Shown here in pieces: positions 1-6,735 of a stretch of DNA of 7,908 bases (positions within the stretch are counted from its first letter, which is position 1; the number at the start of each line of letters is the position of its first letter). Location: positions 1 to 7,908 of the forward strand of contig JAKAFG010000088.1 in NCBI GenBank assembly GCA_021818125.1, in the 5' to 3' direction. The notes below the pieces were generated by a model. It did not search any database and was not told the DNA's origin. It saw only the letters and a list, made by a program, of their open reading frames with translations. Origin of the DNA: Pseudomonadota bacterium (GTDB taxonomy: Bacteria; Pseudomonadota; Gammaproteobacteria; Acidithiobacillales; Acidithiobacillaceae). Made by a program: the position numbers and the translations under genes.

Positions 1-394
1 GCCCATAGGCGGTGCCACGGTGTTGTGCCCAGTCCATGGTGGTGGCGTCCACCAGAGGCAGCGTCGCCGCCCAGAAGAAGGAAAAAGTCAGAGTGATGAG
101 CAGTAGGGGCAGAAAGTGACCGTGGGCCAGCCACAAGGAGAGAAAACCCGCCGCCGTAATCAGCGCCGCCCAGGGGACGATCCGCCGACTTCCCCAGAAG
201 TGCGCCAGCCAGCCCCAGAGATTGGGCGCCAGCACCTTACTGAACTGCACGGCGGCGGTGAGGACGCCAATGGCCAGAGGGCCTTGGCCCTGGGCATGCA
301 GCCATGGACCCCAGTAGGGCATGAACGCGCCCAGCGCGCAAAAGTACAGGAAATAGAAGGTGGCGAGCCAGCCCCCTTCACGGTCTGCCTGCAT
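1..394 (-). CDS. MFS transporter, HcaT-like (N-terminal part; runs off the left edge)
   Basis: An inner-membrane major facilitator; only the first 131 residues are in the window. I translated it by hand. It opens MQADREGGWLATFYFLYFCA and continues with strongly hydrophobic helices, including a stretch rich in Leu, Phe and Trp around residues 85-110. The opening, with a tryptophan- and phenylalanine-rich first helix followed by a Pro-Tyr-Trp, resembles the MFS_1-like/HcaT group (phenylpropionate permease and nucleoside permease relatives). The ATG lies 3 bases after the aroC stop and in the same frame, so no longer start is possible. I see no convincing Shine-Dalgarno sequence ahead of it, so translation probably depends on coupling to aroC. 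The substrate cannot be read from this fragment. Its place after aroC suggests, but does not show, an aromatic or shikimate-related compound. Confidence 0.8.
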   Translation of the reverse strand, partial: MQADREGGWLATFYFLYFCALGAFMPYWGPWLHAQGQGPLAIGVLTAAVQFSKVLAPNLWGWLAHFWGSRRIVPWAALITAAGFLSLWLAHGHFLPLLLITLTFSFFWAATLPLVDATTMDWAQHRGTAYG

Positions 395-397
395 AAC

Positions 398-1489
398 TTA
401 GGCGGAGATGGGAGGCAGGGGTGCCTGCACGTCGGCGTTCTGGGCGCGGTGACGCATCCAGTGGTCCATGATCACCAGTGCCAGCATGGCTTCGACGATG
501 GGGACTGCGCGGATGCCGACGCAGGGATCATGGCGGCCCGTGGTGATCACTTCGGCGGGCTGACGGTGCACATCCATGCTTTGCCGCGGGATACGAATGC
601 TGGAGGTCGGTTTGATGGCCACGGACAACGTGAGATCTTGTCCGGAAGAAATGCCGCCCAAAACACCGCCCGCATGATTACTCTGAAATCCCGTGGGGGT
701 TATCGCGTCTCCGTGATGGCTGCCGCGCTGCTCTACTACTGCAAAACCATCGCCGATGGCGACCGCTTTAACCGCATTGATGCTCATCATCGCCTTGGCG
801 ATGTCCGCCTCCAGGCGATCAAAGACCGGCTCACCGAGCCCCACGGGCATGCCGGTCACCCGCGCATCCACCCGCGCGCCAATAGAATCCCCTTCTTTGC
901 GCAAGGCATCGAGAAAGTCGGCCATACGGATCGCAGCCTGGGCATCAGGACAGAAGAAGTCATTGCGGGAGATTTCCGCCGCATCAAAACCCTCGGCATG
1001 GATGGGACCCATCTGCGCCATCCATGCCTGTATGTTCACGCCAAGACGCTCGCGCAAAAACTTACGGGCGATGGCCCCGGCAGCGACCCGTGTCGCCGTT
1101 TCCCTCGCCGAGGAGCGGCCGCCCCCCCTATAGTCGCGCAGGCCGTACTTCTGCAAGTAAGTGTAATCGGCGTGACCAGGACGAAACAGCTCTTTGATTT
1201 TTCTGTAATCCTGTGAGCGTTGGTCCGTGTTGCGAATCAACAGCCCGATGGGTGTACCGGTGGTCAGACCTTCAAAGACACCGGAGAGAATTTCGACCTG
1301 ATCTGTTTCCTGACGCTGGGTGGTATGGCGCGACTGACCGGGGCGGCGGCGATCCAGCTCAATCTGGATATCGGCTTCGTTGAGCGGCATGCCCGGCGGG
1401 CAGCCATCGACAATGCAGCCGATGGCTGGGCCATGACTCTCGCCAAAGGTGCTGACCCGGAAACACTCGCCGATGCTACTTCCAGCCAT
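398..1489 (-). CDS. aroC: Chorismate synthase
   Basis: Catalyses the last step of the shikimate pathway, converting 5-enolpyruvylshikimate 3-phosphate to chorismate with reduced FMN, in the cytoplasm. The 363 residues match the usual family length of about 350-370. Visible signatures are FRVSTFGESHGPAIG (residues 10-24, with the conserved His19), DRRRPGQSRHTTQRQETD (46-63), RPGHADYTY with conserved His106 (103-111), YRGGGRSSARETATRVAAGA (120-139, phosphate/flavin contacts), GGVLGGISSGQDL (274-286) and DPCVGIRAVPIVEAM (321-335). It starts at ATG 3 bases after the folE2 stop and in the same frame, and ends 3 bases before the MFS gene. The Shine-Dalgarno match is weak, so translational coupling with folE2 is likely. 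Its chorismate supports folate (with folE2) and ubiquinone side-chain chemistry (with dxs/ispA). All key motifs are intact. Confidence 0.98.
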   Translation of the reverse strand: MAGSSIGECFRVSTFGESHGPAIGCIVDGCPPGMPLNEADIQIELDRRRPGQSRHTTQRQETDQVEILSGVFEGLTTGTPIGLLIRNTDQRSQDYRKIKELFRPGHADYTYLQKYGLRDYRGGGRSSARETATRVAAGAIARKFLRERLGVNIQAWMAQMGPIHAEGFDAAEISRNDFFCPDAQAAIRMADFLDALRKEGDSIGARVDARVTGMPVGLGEPVFDRLEADIAKAMMSINAVKAVAIGDGFAVVEQRGSHHGDAITPTGFQSNHAGGVLGGISSGQDLTLSVAIKPTSSIRIPRQSMDVHRQPAEVITTGRHDPCVGIRAVPIVEAMLALVIMDHWMRHRAQNADVQAPLPPISA

Positions 1490-1492
1490 AAG

Positions 1493-2287
1493 TTATTTTT
1501 CCACTTCAATCATGGCATAAGCCGAATGATTATGAATCGACTCGAAGTTTTCGGAAGAAACCGAATACCACAGCACGCGCGGGTCTTCCTGCAGTCGCAG
1601 CGCGACGTCCCGTACCATATCTTCCACAAACTTGGGATGGTCATAAGCGTATTCCGTGACATATTTTTCATCGGGACGCTTTAGCAGACCGTAAAGCTGA
1701 CAGGATGCCTCCGCTTCGATCAGATCAATAATATCCTTAATCCAGACGGTTTCGCATGTGCGCACATGGACCCAGACATGGGCACGCTGGTTGTGGGCGC
1801 CATATTCCGAAATGCTTTTGGAGCAGGGGCAAAGGCTGGTTACGGGCACCATCACCCCGACGGTCAGTTGATAGCCCACCGGGGTAACCTCTCCTACCAG
1901 TTCCACCTCATAATCCAGCATGCTCTTGACCCCGGATACGGGGGCGGCCTTCTGAACAAAGAATGGAAAGCGCATCTCCAGCCGCGCTGAATCCGCTTCC
2001 AGACGCTGCCGCATTTGTTCTACCACTGCGCCGAATCCTTCCACACTGAAGGGGCTCTCATGCGTGTTCAGGATCTCGATGAAGCGTGACATGTGCGTGC
2101 CTTTCAGGTGTGCAGGCAGACTCACGTACATATTGCATTGGGCGACGGTGGGCTGCACCGCCCTGTCACGATCCAGAACCTGCATGGGATGGCGCACGGC
2201 GCGGATACCCACCTGCTGGATAGCAATAGCCCGCGGGTCAGCGCGACCTTGTACGTCTTCCAGGACTTCAACCGCGCAATCTCTCAC
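1493..2287 (-). CDS. folE2: GTP cyclohydrolase IB (FolE2 type)
   Basis: Converts GTP to 7,8-dihydroneopterin triphosphate, the first step of tetrahydrofolate (and queuosine-type) synthesis. It belongs to the FolE2/COG1469 family, which is unrelated in sequence to the zinc enzyme FolE1 and can use other divalent metals. Motifs, numbered from the GTG start, are DVQGRADPRAIAIQQVGIR (11-29), LKGTHMSRF (61-69), FPFFVQKAAPVSG (107-119), TSLCPCSKSISEYGAHNQR (150-168) with the active-site cysteine region at 153-155, ASCQLYGLLKRPDEKYVTE and SENFESIHNHSAYA near the C-terminus. I chose GTG at 2287 (264 aa), which has AGAGAGG six bases upstream and gives a length close to known FolE2 proteins (about 257 in Neisseria, from memory). 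A longer reading from TTG at 2326 (277 aa) starts 3 bases after the dxs stop but has no ribosome site. No FolE1 is visible here. Confidence 0.95.
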   Translation of the reverse strand: MRDCAVEVLEDVQGRADPRAIAIQQVGIRAVRHPMQVLDRDRAVQPTVAQCNMYVSLPAHLKGTHMSRFIEILNTHESPFSVEGFGAVVEQMRQRLEADSARLEMRFPFFVQKAAPVSGVKSMLDYEVELVGEVTPVGYQLTVGVMVPVTSLCPCSKSISEYGAHNQRAHVWVHVRTCETVWIKDIIDLIEAEASCQLYGLLKRPDEKYVTEYAYDHPKFVEDMVRDVALRLQEDPRVLWYSVSSENFESIHNHSAYAMIEVEK

Positions 2288-2293
2288 CGCGGG

Positions 2294-2300
2294 CCTCTCT
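2294..2300 (-). promoter_or_regulatory. Ribosome binding site that decides the folE2 start
   Basis: On the minus strand this reads AGAGAGG and lies six bases before the GTG at 2287. It is the best Shine-Dalgarno match in the dxs/folE2 junction. It favours GTG over the in-frame TTG at 2326, whose upstream sequence is the end of dxs with no purine-rich block. Confidence 0.6.
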
Positions 2301-2329
2301 TGGGAATAGCAGACTGAATCGCTCAAATA

Positions 2330-4204
2330 CTACGCCCCGGCCGGTGACTGGGCAAGCAATGCGAGCAACTCCTTACCGGATTTCTCGATTCCTGCGGCAT
2401 CCAGGCCAAAGTCTGCAAGCCACTGGTCGGCATCGCCCTGTTCGATAAAGATGTCGGGTAAACCGAGCAAGCGCATGGGCCGCACAACGCCTTCATTGAG
2501 CAGGAACTCCGCGACGGCGCCACCGGCGCCCCCCATGCGTGAGCCTTCCTCCACAGTCAAGAACGCCCGATGGCTTTGCGCCAGACTGGTCAGTAATCCC
2601 GTGTCCAGCGGCTTGACGAAACGCATATTGACGACGGTAGCGTCGAGGGCCTCACCTGCCGCCATGGCTGCCGCAGCCCGCGTACCAAAGGCGAGAATCG
2701 CGAGATCCTTACCTTCCCGCAGGACCTCCGCCTTACCGATGGGGATCTGCCGTGACAAATCCTTGTCCAGCGCCAAGCCCAGGCCATTACCGCGCGGATA
2801 GCGCACCAGTGCCGGCCCCTGATAAGCAAAGCCCGTGTTGAGCATATCGCGCATCTCCTGTTCATCTTTGGGGGCCATAATGACCACGTTAGGAACGCAG
2901 CGCGCATAGGCGATGTCAAAAGTACCCTGATGAGTAGCTCCGTCAGCACCGACCAATCCCGCGCGGTCAATGGCGAAAAGCACCGGCAGATTCTGGATGG
3001 CGACATCGTGCAGGAGCTGGTCATAGGCCCGCTGCAAGAAAGTGGAGTAGATGGCGACCACAGGGTGAATGCCATCACAGGACAGCCCCGCGGCAAAAGT
3101 CACCGCATGCTGCTCAGCGATACCCACATCAAAATAACGCTCGGGAAACAGTTGCTCAAAGCGCACCAGCCCGGAGCCCTCGCGCATGGCCGGCGTGATA
3201 GCGACCAGATGCTTTTCTGCCGCACCCTTGTCGCAGATCCAATCGCCGAACACTTGGGTGTAGCTCGGCGCCCCGGCGGGTTTCTTGATCATTTTGCCAT
3301 CCGTCCGGTTAAACGGGGTCACTCCGTGATAGCCGCAGGGATCCTGCTCGGCGGGACCGTAGCCCTTCCCTTTTTTGGTGATGACATGGAGCAGGCGTGG
3401 CCCAGTGATTTTTTTGAGATTTTCAAGAGTCGGGATCAACGCGTCCAGATCGTGACCATCAATAGGACCGAAATAATGAAATCCCATTTCCTCAAACAGT
3501 GTCCCCGGCGTCACCAGCCCCTTAACGCCCTCTTCCGCTTTCCTCGCTAGTTCACGCAAGGGCGGTACGAAACTCAAGGCCTGCCCGGCCCCTTCGCGCA
3601 TGGTGTTATAGAGGCGACCAGAGAGAATCCGCGTCAGGTACTGGGACACCGCGCCCACATTGGGTGAGATGGACATCTCATTATCATTGAGGATGACCAA
3701 CAGGTCGGCATCCAAAACGCCACCGTTATTCAAAGCCTCATAGGCGAGGCCCGCCGTCATGGCACCATCGCCAATGATCGCCACCACCTCCCGCGATTTA
3801 TGCCGCAGCTTGGCCGCTACCGCCATGCCCAATCCGGCACTGATAGAAGTGCTGGAGTGACCGGCGCCAAAGCTGTCATAGGGGCTCTCATCGCGCTTGA
3901 GGAAACCGGAGAGACCGTCTTTGATACGTAACTGGGGAAAAAGCGGGCCACGTCCGGTAAGAATCTTGTGGGGATAAGCCTGATGGCCGACATCCCAGAT
4001 CAGGCGATCGTCCGGAGTATTGAATACGGCGTGCAGCGCCACGGTCAATTCCACCGCCCCCAGACAGGAAGAGAGGTGCCCACCTGTCCGGCTGACCGTT
4101 TCCAGGAGGAACTGGCGCACCGCTTTGGCCACGCCTTTCTGTTCGCTGCGTGACATCTGCCGCAGCTCGGCGGGCATAGGAATACCCTTCAACAAATCGC
4201 TCAT
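2330..4204 (-). CDS. dxs: 1-deoxy-D-xylulose-5-phosphate synthase
   Basis: First enzyme of the methylerythritol phosphate (MEP) isoprenoid pathway. It condenses pyruvate and glyceraldehyde 3-phosphate with thiamine diphosphate, in the cytoplasm. The 624 residues are the normal full length. Motifs in order: SRTGGHLSSCLGAVELT (38-54, catalytic His43), WDVGHQAYPHKILTGR (70-85), GAGHSSTSISAGLGMA (113-128), GDGAMTAGLAYEALNNGG (145-162, thiamine/Mg binding), LNDNEMSISPNVG (172-184), FDVGIAEQHAVTFAAG (358-373, Glu364 activating the cofactor), DRAGLVGADGATHQGTFD (413-430) and VEEGSRMGGAGGAV (551-564). Residues equivalent to E. coli His49, Glu370, Asp427 and His431 are present, with a constant offset of six. 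The ATG overlaps the ispA stop by four bases (ATGA), so the two are translationally coupled. A modest GAGCGGA precedes the start. The gene ends in TAG just ahead of folE2. Confidence 0.98.
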   Translation of the reverse strand: MSDLLKGIPMPAELRQMSRSEQKGVAKAVRQFLLETVSRTGGHLSSCLGAVELTVALHAVFNTPDDRLIWDVGHQAYPHKILTGRGPLFPQLRIKDGLSGFLKRDESPYDSFGAGHSSTSISAGLGMAVAAKLRHKSREVVAIIGDGAMTAGLAYEALNNGGVLDADLLVILNDNEMSISPNVGAVSQYLTRILSGRLYNTMREGAGQALSFVPPLRELARKAEEGVKGLVTPGTLFEEMGFHYFGPIDGHDLDALIPTLENLKKITGPRLLHVITKKGKGYGPAEQDPCGYHGVTPFNRTDGKMIKKPAGAPSYTQVFGDWICDKGAAEKHLVAITPAMREGSGLVRFEQLFPERYFDVGIAEQHAVTFAAGLSCDGIHPVVAIYSTFLQRAYDQLLHDVAIQNLPVLFAIDRAGLVGADGATHQGTFDIAYARCVPNVVIMAPKDEQEMRDMLNTGFAYQGPALVRYPRGNGLGLALDKDLSRQIPIGKAEVLREGKDLAILAFGTRAAAAMAAGEALDATVVNMRFVKPLDTGLLTSLAQSHRAFLTVEEGSRMGGAGGAVAEFLLNEGVVRPMRLLGLPDIFIEQGDADQWLADFGLDAAGIEKSGKELLALLAQSPAGA

Positions 4205-5121
4205 TTATTCCGCTCTACAATGAGGCGCGCCAGGGCGCGGAGGTGGTCAGCTTCTGTCTGCCAGGGCTGCAAGGCCTCCAAAGCCTCGTCGAGCAGGCGT
4301 CGGGTATAGCTTTGCGCCTCGACAAGACCAAGCAAGGTAACAAAACTGGGCTTGTTACGGCTGCGATCCGCGCCTTGCCGCGCTTTTCCGGTCTGTTGCA
4401 AATCGCCAATCTCGTCGAGGATATCGTCCTGTACCTGGAAAGCCAGACCGACACGGTCGGCATAACGCAGCAGCGCCGCGCCCTTGGATTCTTTCTCACC
4501 AATGCCCGCGGCGCAGAGCGCCAACTGTATGGCGCAGCGAATGAGCATGCCCGTCTTATGCAGGTGCATTTGCTCCAGTGCGGGCAAGGCCAATTCATGC
4601 CCCACGGCGGCCAGATCAATGGCCTGCCCACCTACCATACCGCGCGAGCCAGAGGCCTGCGCGAGAGTCGCCAGCATCTGCACCTGCCATTCAGCCGCCA
4701 CTCCCCAACCCGGCTCAGCCAACACCTGGAAGGCCTGCGCCTGCAAAGCATCGCCCACGAGAATGGCGGTGGCCTCGTCATAAGCGCGATGGCAGGTAGG
4801 CTGACCCCGGCGCAAGTCATCATTATCCATGGCCGGGAGATCGTCGTGCACGAGCGAATAGGCGTGAATCATTTCCAACGCCGCCGCGGGGCGGTCCAGA
4901 TGCTCCAGTGGCACACCCAGGCAGGCACCCGTCGCGTACACCAGCAAGGGACGGATGCGCTTGCCGCCACCCAGCGTACTGTAACGCATGGCGTCATGCA
5001 GACGCGCGGGCAGTATGTGTGCCGCAGGCAGCAGTGTCCCCAGAACGCTTTCGGTGCGCTGTACCGAGCGCGTCCGGAACCGCGCAAAAGTTTCATTATT
5101 CACAGCGGCATCCAAGGTCAT
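4201..5121 (-). CDS. ispA: Farnesyl diphosphate synthase (geranyltranstransferase)
   Basis: Elongates dimethylallyl diphosphate with two isopentenyl units to C15 farnesyl diphosphate, the precursor for ubiquinone tails, undecaprenyl carriers and hopanoids. The protein is 306 aa, near the E. coli length of 299. Visible are GGGKRIRP (51-58), the first aspartate-rich motif DDLPAMD (93-99) with the two-residue insertion of bacterial FPP synthases and Tyr-Ser ahead of it, GGQAIDL (164-170), HKTG (188-191) and the second aspartate-rich motif QDDILDEIGD (231-240). The following GKARQGADRS segment also resembles E. coli IspA. The short-chain (C15) product is inferred from the residues before the first motif; C10 or C20 activity cannot be excluded. 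The start ATG overlaps the xseB stop (ATGA) and has AGGA nine bases upstream. The stop overlaps the dxs start. Confidence 0.95.
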   Translation of the reverse strand: MTLDAAVNNETFARFRTRSVQRTESVLGTLLPAAHILPARLHDAMRYSTLGGGKRIRPLLVYATGACLGVPLEHLDRPAAALEMIHAYSLVHDDLPAMDNDDLRRGQPTCHRAYDEATAILVGDALQAQAFQVLAEPGWGVAAEWQVQMLATLAQASGSRGMVGGQAIDLAAVGHELALPALEQMHLHKTGMLIRCAIQLALCAAGIGEKESKGAALLRYADRVGLAFQVQDDILDEIGDLQQTGKARQGADRSRNKPSFVTLLGLVEAQSYTRRLLDEALEALQPWQTEADHLRALARLIVERNK

Positions 5122-5378
5122 ACGTCTTCTTCCTGAGTAAGCGGAGTGGAAACCGCGTCCTCTCCGAGTAATATTTCCACGGTCTGCCGGGCATTTTGTA
5201 ACTGCGCCTCGGCGTGCTTGGATAGTTCCATGCCGCGCTGGAAAAGGGCGACAGAGTCTTCCAGACCCAACTGCCCACCTTCCAGACGGCGAACGGTCTC
5301 TTCCAAGGCATCCAAGGTGCTTGCGAAGTCTGCGGGGGCTTCCACGGGGGACGATTCATCGTTTATGCGCTTTTCCAT
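5118..5378 (-). CDS. xseB: Exodeoxyribonuclease VII small subunit
   Basis: Small subunit that binds XseA to form exonuclease VII, which degrades single-stranded DNA in both directions. The protein is 86 aa from the chosen ATG; E. coli XseB is 80 aa. The family pattern is clear: FASTLDALEETVRRLEGGQL (the Phe-x-x-x-Leu-x-x-Leu core), then GLEDSVALFQRGMEL and a helical end with VEILLGED. The segment is helical and heptad-like, as expected for a coiled-coil subunit. I chose ATG at 5378. An in-frame TTG at 5387 would add three residues but overlaps the likely -10 box and directly follows a stop codon. No Shine-Dalgarno block is seen, so the message may be leaderless. xseA is not in the window. As the first gene of the operon it is coupled to ispA by a 4-base overlap. 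Confidence 0.93.
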   Translation of the reverse strand: MEKRINDESSPVEAPADFASTLDALEETVRRLEGGQLGLEDSVALFQRGMELSKHAEAQLQNARQTVEILLGEDAVSTPLTQEEDV

Positions 5379-5386
5379 GTTCGCCA

Positions 5387-5416
5387 ATTAAACACTAGGC
5401 CCAGTCCTCGGGGCAA
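5387..5416 (-). promoter_or_regulatory. Predicted sigma-70 promoter of the xseB-ispA-dxs-folE2-aroC operon
   Basis: On the minus strand, TTGCCC (5411-5416, 4 of 6 to consensus) and TTTAAT (5387-5392, 5 of 6) are separated by 18 bases. Transcription would begin about 7-9 bases after the -10 box, at or next to the A of the xseB ATG (5378), which would give a leaderless mRNA. Found by eye; chance matches of this quality are common. Confidence 0.4.
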
Positions 5417-5436
5417 GGGATAACGAAGATTCAGAC

Positions 5437-5465
5437 TGGACGGTACGTTCGCCAGACCCTAAAAT
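5437..5465 (+). promoter_or_regulatory. Predicted sigma-70 promoter of fsr
   Basis: TGGACG (5437-5442, 4 of 6) and TAAAAT (5460-5465, 5 of 6) are separated by exactly 17 bases. Initiation near 5472 would leave a leader of about 25 bases that contains the AAAGG ribosome site at 5484-5488, eight bases before the fsr ATG. The arms of an inverted repeat cover the -35 box and the start region. Predicted by eye only. Confidence 0.5.
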
Positions 5466-5477
5466 CCGTGCCGTCCA
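5437..5477. repeat. Inverted repeat in the divergent intergenic region, operator-like
   Basis: Left arm TGGACGGTACG (5437-5447) and right arm CGTGCCGTCCA (5467-5477) are complementary at 10 of 11 positions; the remaining pair is T opposite G. The centres are 30 bases apart, about three helical turns, so two protein half-sites would face the same side of the DNA. The left arm covers the predicted fsr -35 box and the right arm the predicted start site. It could be an operator for a dimeric or tetrameric regulator, or a hairpin. No regulator gene is nearby. Confidence 0.5.
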
Positions 5478-5496
5478 TATCTTAAAGGCTTCAGCC

Positions 5497-6714
5497 ATGT
5501 TTCTGCAAAAGGTCGGGAGTGCTCCGAACGTAGCCGGAGATGTCACCCGCTTCGAGGTGCTCGGCGCCATCAGCGTGTCACATTTTCTCAATGACAGCAT
5601 TCAATCGCTAATGCTGGCGGTGTATCCGCTGTTCAAAAGTAATTTTGACTTGAGTTTTGCGCAGATCGGGTTGATTACTCTGGCCTATCAGTTGACCGCA
5701 TCCATCATTCAACCATTGGTCGGGCGTTTTACCGATCGCCATCCCATGCCCTACTCATTGCCCTTCGGCATGCTGTTTACCTTTGGCGGACTATTATTGC
5801 TATCCGTGGCTCCGAATTATGAAGTGCTGTTATTGGCGGCGGCATTGGTGGGCCTGGGTTCATCGGTATTCCATCCGGAGTCCTCGCGGGTGGCGAGGAT
5901 GGCCTCTGGCGGGCGCCACGGGCTGGCGCAGTCCATCTTTCAGGTGGGTGGTAATGTGGGCTCGGCGGTGGGTCCATTGCTGGCCGCCTTTATTGTCATG
6001 CCTAACGGTCAACACAGCCTGTCGTGGTTTTCACTGACGGCGTTACTGGCCATCGTGATTCTTTCTTTTGTGGGGCGCTGGTATCAGCGTCAGCACCGTC
6101 AGCCCAAAAGGCCAGCGGCAAAGATCGTGGCGCCATTGCTGCCTCCCAAACTGGTGCGACGCAGCATTATCATTCTGGTCGTGCTGATGTTCTCCAAGTT
6201 TCTGTATCTGACCAGCATCAGCAGCTACCTGATTTTCTACCTGATGCAGCGCTTTCATATCGTGACGCAGGAAGCGCAGATGCACCTTTTCATTTTCCTC
6301 GCGGCGGTGGCAGCAGGGACATTGATGGGTGGACCGATTGGTGACCGGATTGGCCGCAAGAAGGTGATTTGGGTCTCTTTGCTGGGGATCGCGCCCTTCA
6401 CCCTCGCCTTGCCCTATGTGGGCCTGACCCTGAGTGCTATTTTGACAATGATTATCGGTTTTCTGCTGGCTTCGGCCTTCCCAGCCATTGTGGTGTACGC
6501 GCAAGAATTGGTGCCCGGCAAGGTCGGGACTGTCTCCGGTCTGTTTTTCGGGCTGGCTTTTGGTCTGGGCGGGGTGGGTGCCGCATTGCTGGGGGAACTG
6601 GCAGACGTCTGGGGTATCCAGGTGGTGTATCAGATATGCGCTTTCCTGCCTTTGCTCGGTGTGCTGGCCGGATTTCTGCCCCACATATCCAGTGTGCGGG
6701 AGCAGGCGGCCTGA
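5497..6714 (+). CDS. fsr: Fosmidomycin resistance protein, MFS exporter
   Basis: Inner-membrane proton-driven drug exporter of the major facilitator superfamily. The 405 residues compare with about 406 in E. coli Fsr, and many blocks agree with that protein from memory: LGAISVSHFLNDSIQSLMLA (22-41), GLGSSVFHPESSRVARMASG (119-138) running into GRHGLAQSIFQVGGN, FSKFLYLTSISSY (232-244), GGPIGDRIGRKKVIW (278-292) and VYAQELVPGKVGTVSGLFFG. MFS motif A copies sit after helix 2 (GRFTDRHPMP, 76-85) and helix 8. About twelve hydrophobic segments are seen, with a basic central loop around residues 195-222. Fosmidomycin blocks DXR (IspC) of the MEP pathway, and this gene lies back-to-back with the operon carrying dxs and ispA. 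ATG was chosen because AAAGG lies eight bases upstream. The native substrate is not established by sequence. Confidence 0.93.
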   Translation: MFLQKVGSAPNVAGDVTRFEVLGAISVSHFLNDSIQSLMLAVYPLFKSNFDLSFAQIGLITLAYQLTASIIQPLVGRFTDRHPMPYSLPFGMLFTFGGLLLLSVAPNYEVLLLAAALVGLGSSVFHPESSRVARMASGGRHGLAQSIFQVGGNVGSAVGPLLAAFIVMPNGQHSLSWFSLTALLAIVILSFVGRWYQRQHRQPKRPAAKIVAPLLPPKLVRRSIIILVVLMFSKFLYLTSISSYLIFYLMQRFHIVTQEAQMHLFIFLAAVAAGTLMGGPIGDRIGRKKVIWVSLLGIAPFTLALPYVGLTLSAILTMIIGFLLASAFPAIVVYAQELVPGKVGTVSGLFFGLAFGLGGVGAALLGELADVWGIQVVYQICAFLPLLGVLAGFLPHISSVREQAA

Positions 6715-6735
6715 GCACGGCGCGCCGCCTTTACT
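6704..6735 (+). terminator. Weak hairpin at the end of fsr
   Basis: AGGCGGC (6704-6710) pairs perfectly with GCCGCCT (6724-6730) around a 13-base loop that contains the fsr stop codon, followed by TTACT. The run of T is short, so termination would be partial at best and readthrough into the TonB gene is possible. The rest of the 114-base gap to 6828 shows no convincing promoter. Confidence 0.25.

Noticed and set aside
116..1216. A 366-codon open frame on the plus strand opposite aroC and the MFS gene
   Set aside because: It lies antisense to an intact chorismate synthase. Its translation is low in hydrophobic order, rich in His, Gly and Arg, and shows no family motif. Long antisense frames are expected in GC-rich coding DNA.
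2288..2326. Longer folE2 reading from TTG at 2326
   Set aside because: It lacks a ribosome site, and the added 13 residues do not resemble FolE2 N-termini; the GTG at 2287 has AGAGAGG at ideal spacing.
4243..5136. A 297-codon open frame on the plus strand opposite ispA
   Set aside because: It mirrors the codon pattern of ispA, has no recognisable domain and would overlap a gene with all farnesyl diphosphate synthase motifs intact.
5379..5454. Direct repeat GTTCGCCA at 5379-5386 and 5447-5454
   Set aside because: Eight bases, only two copies, one reaching the xseB start; a match of this size may well arise by chance.
5478..5483. TATCTT as an alternative -10 box for fsr
   Set aside because: No -35-like hexamer lies at suitable spacing, and the start would fall inside or next to the ribosome site; TAAAAT at 5460 with TGGACG is better.
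6043..6684. A 213-codon minus-strand frame inside fsr
   Set aside because: Its sequence is Gln- and His-rich, as expected from reading a membrane-protein gene backwards; fsr itself is complete and well conserved.
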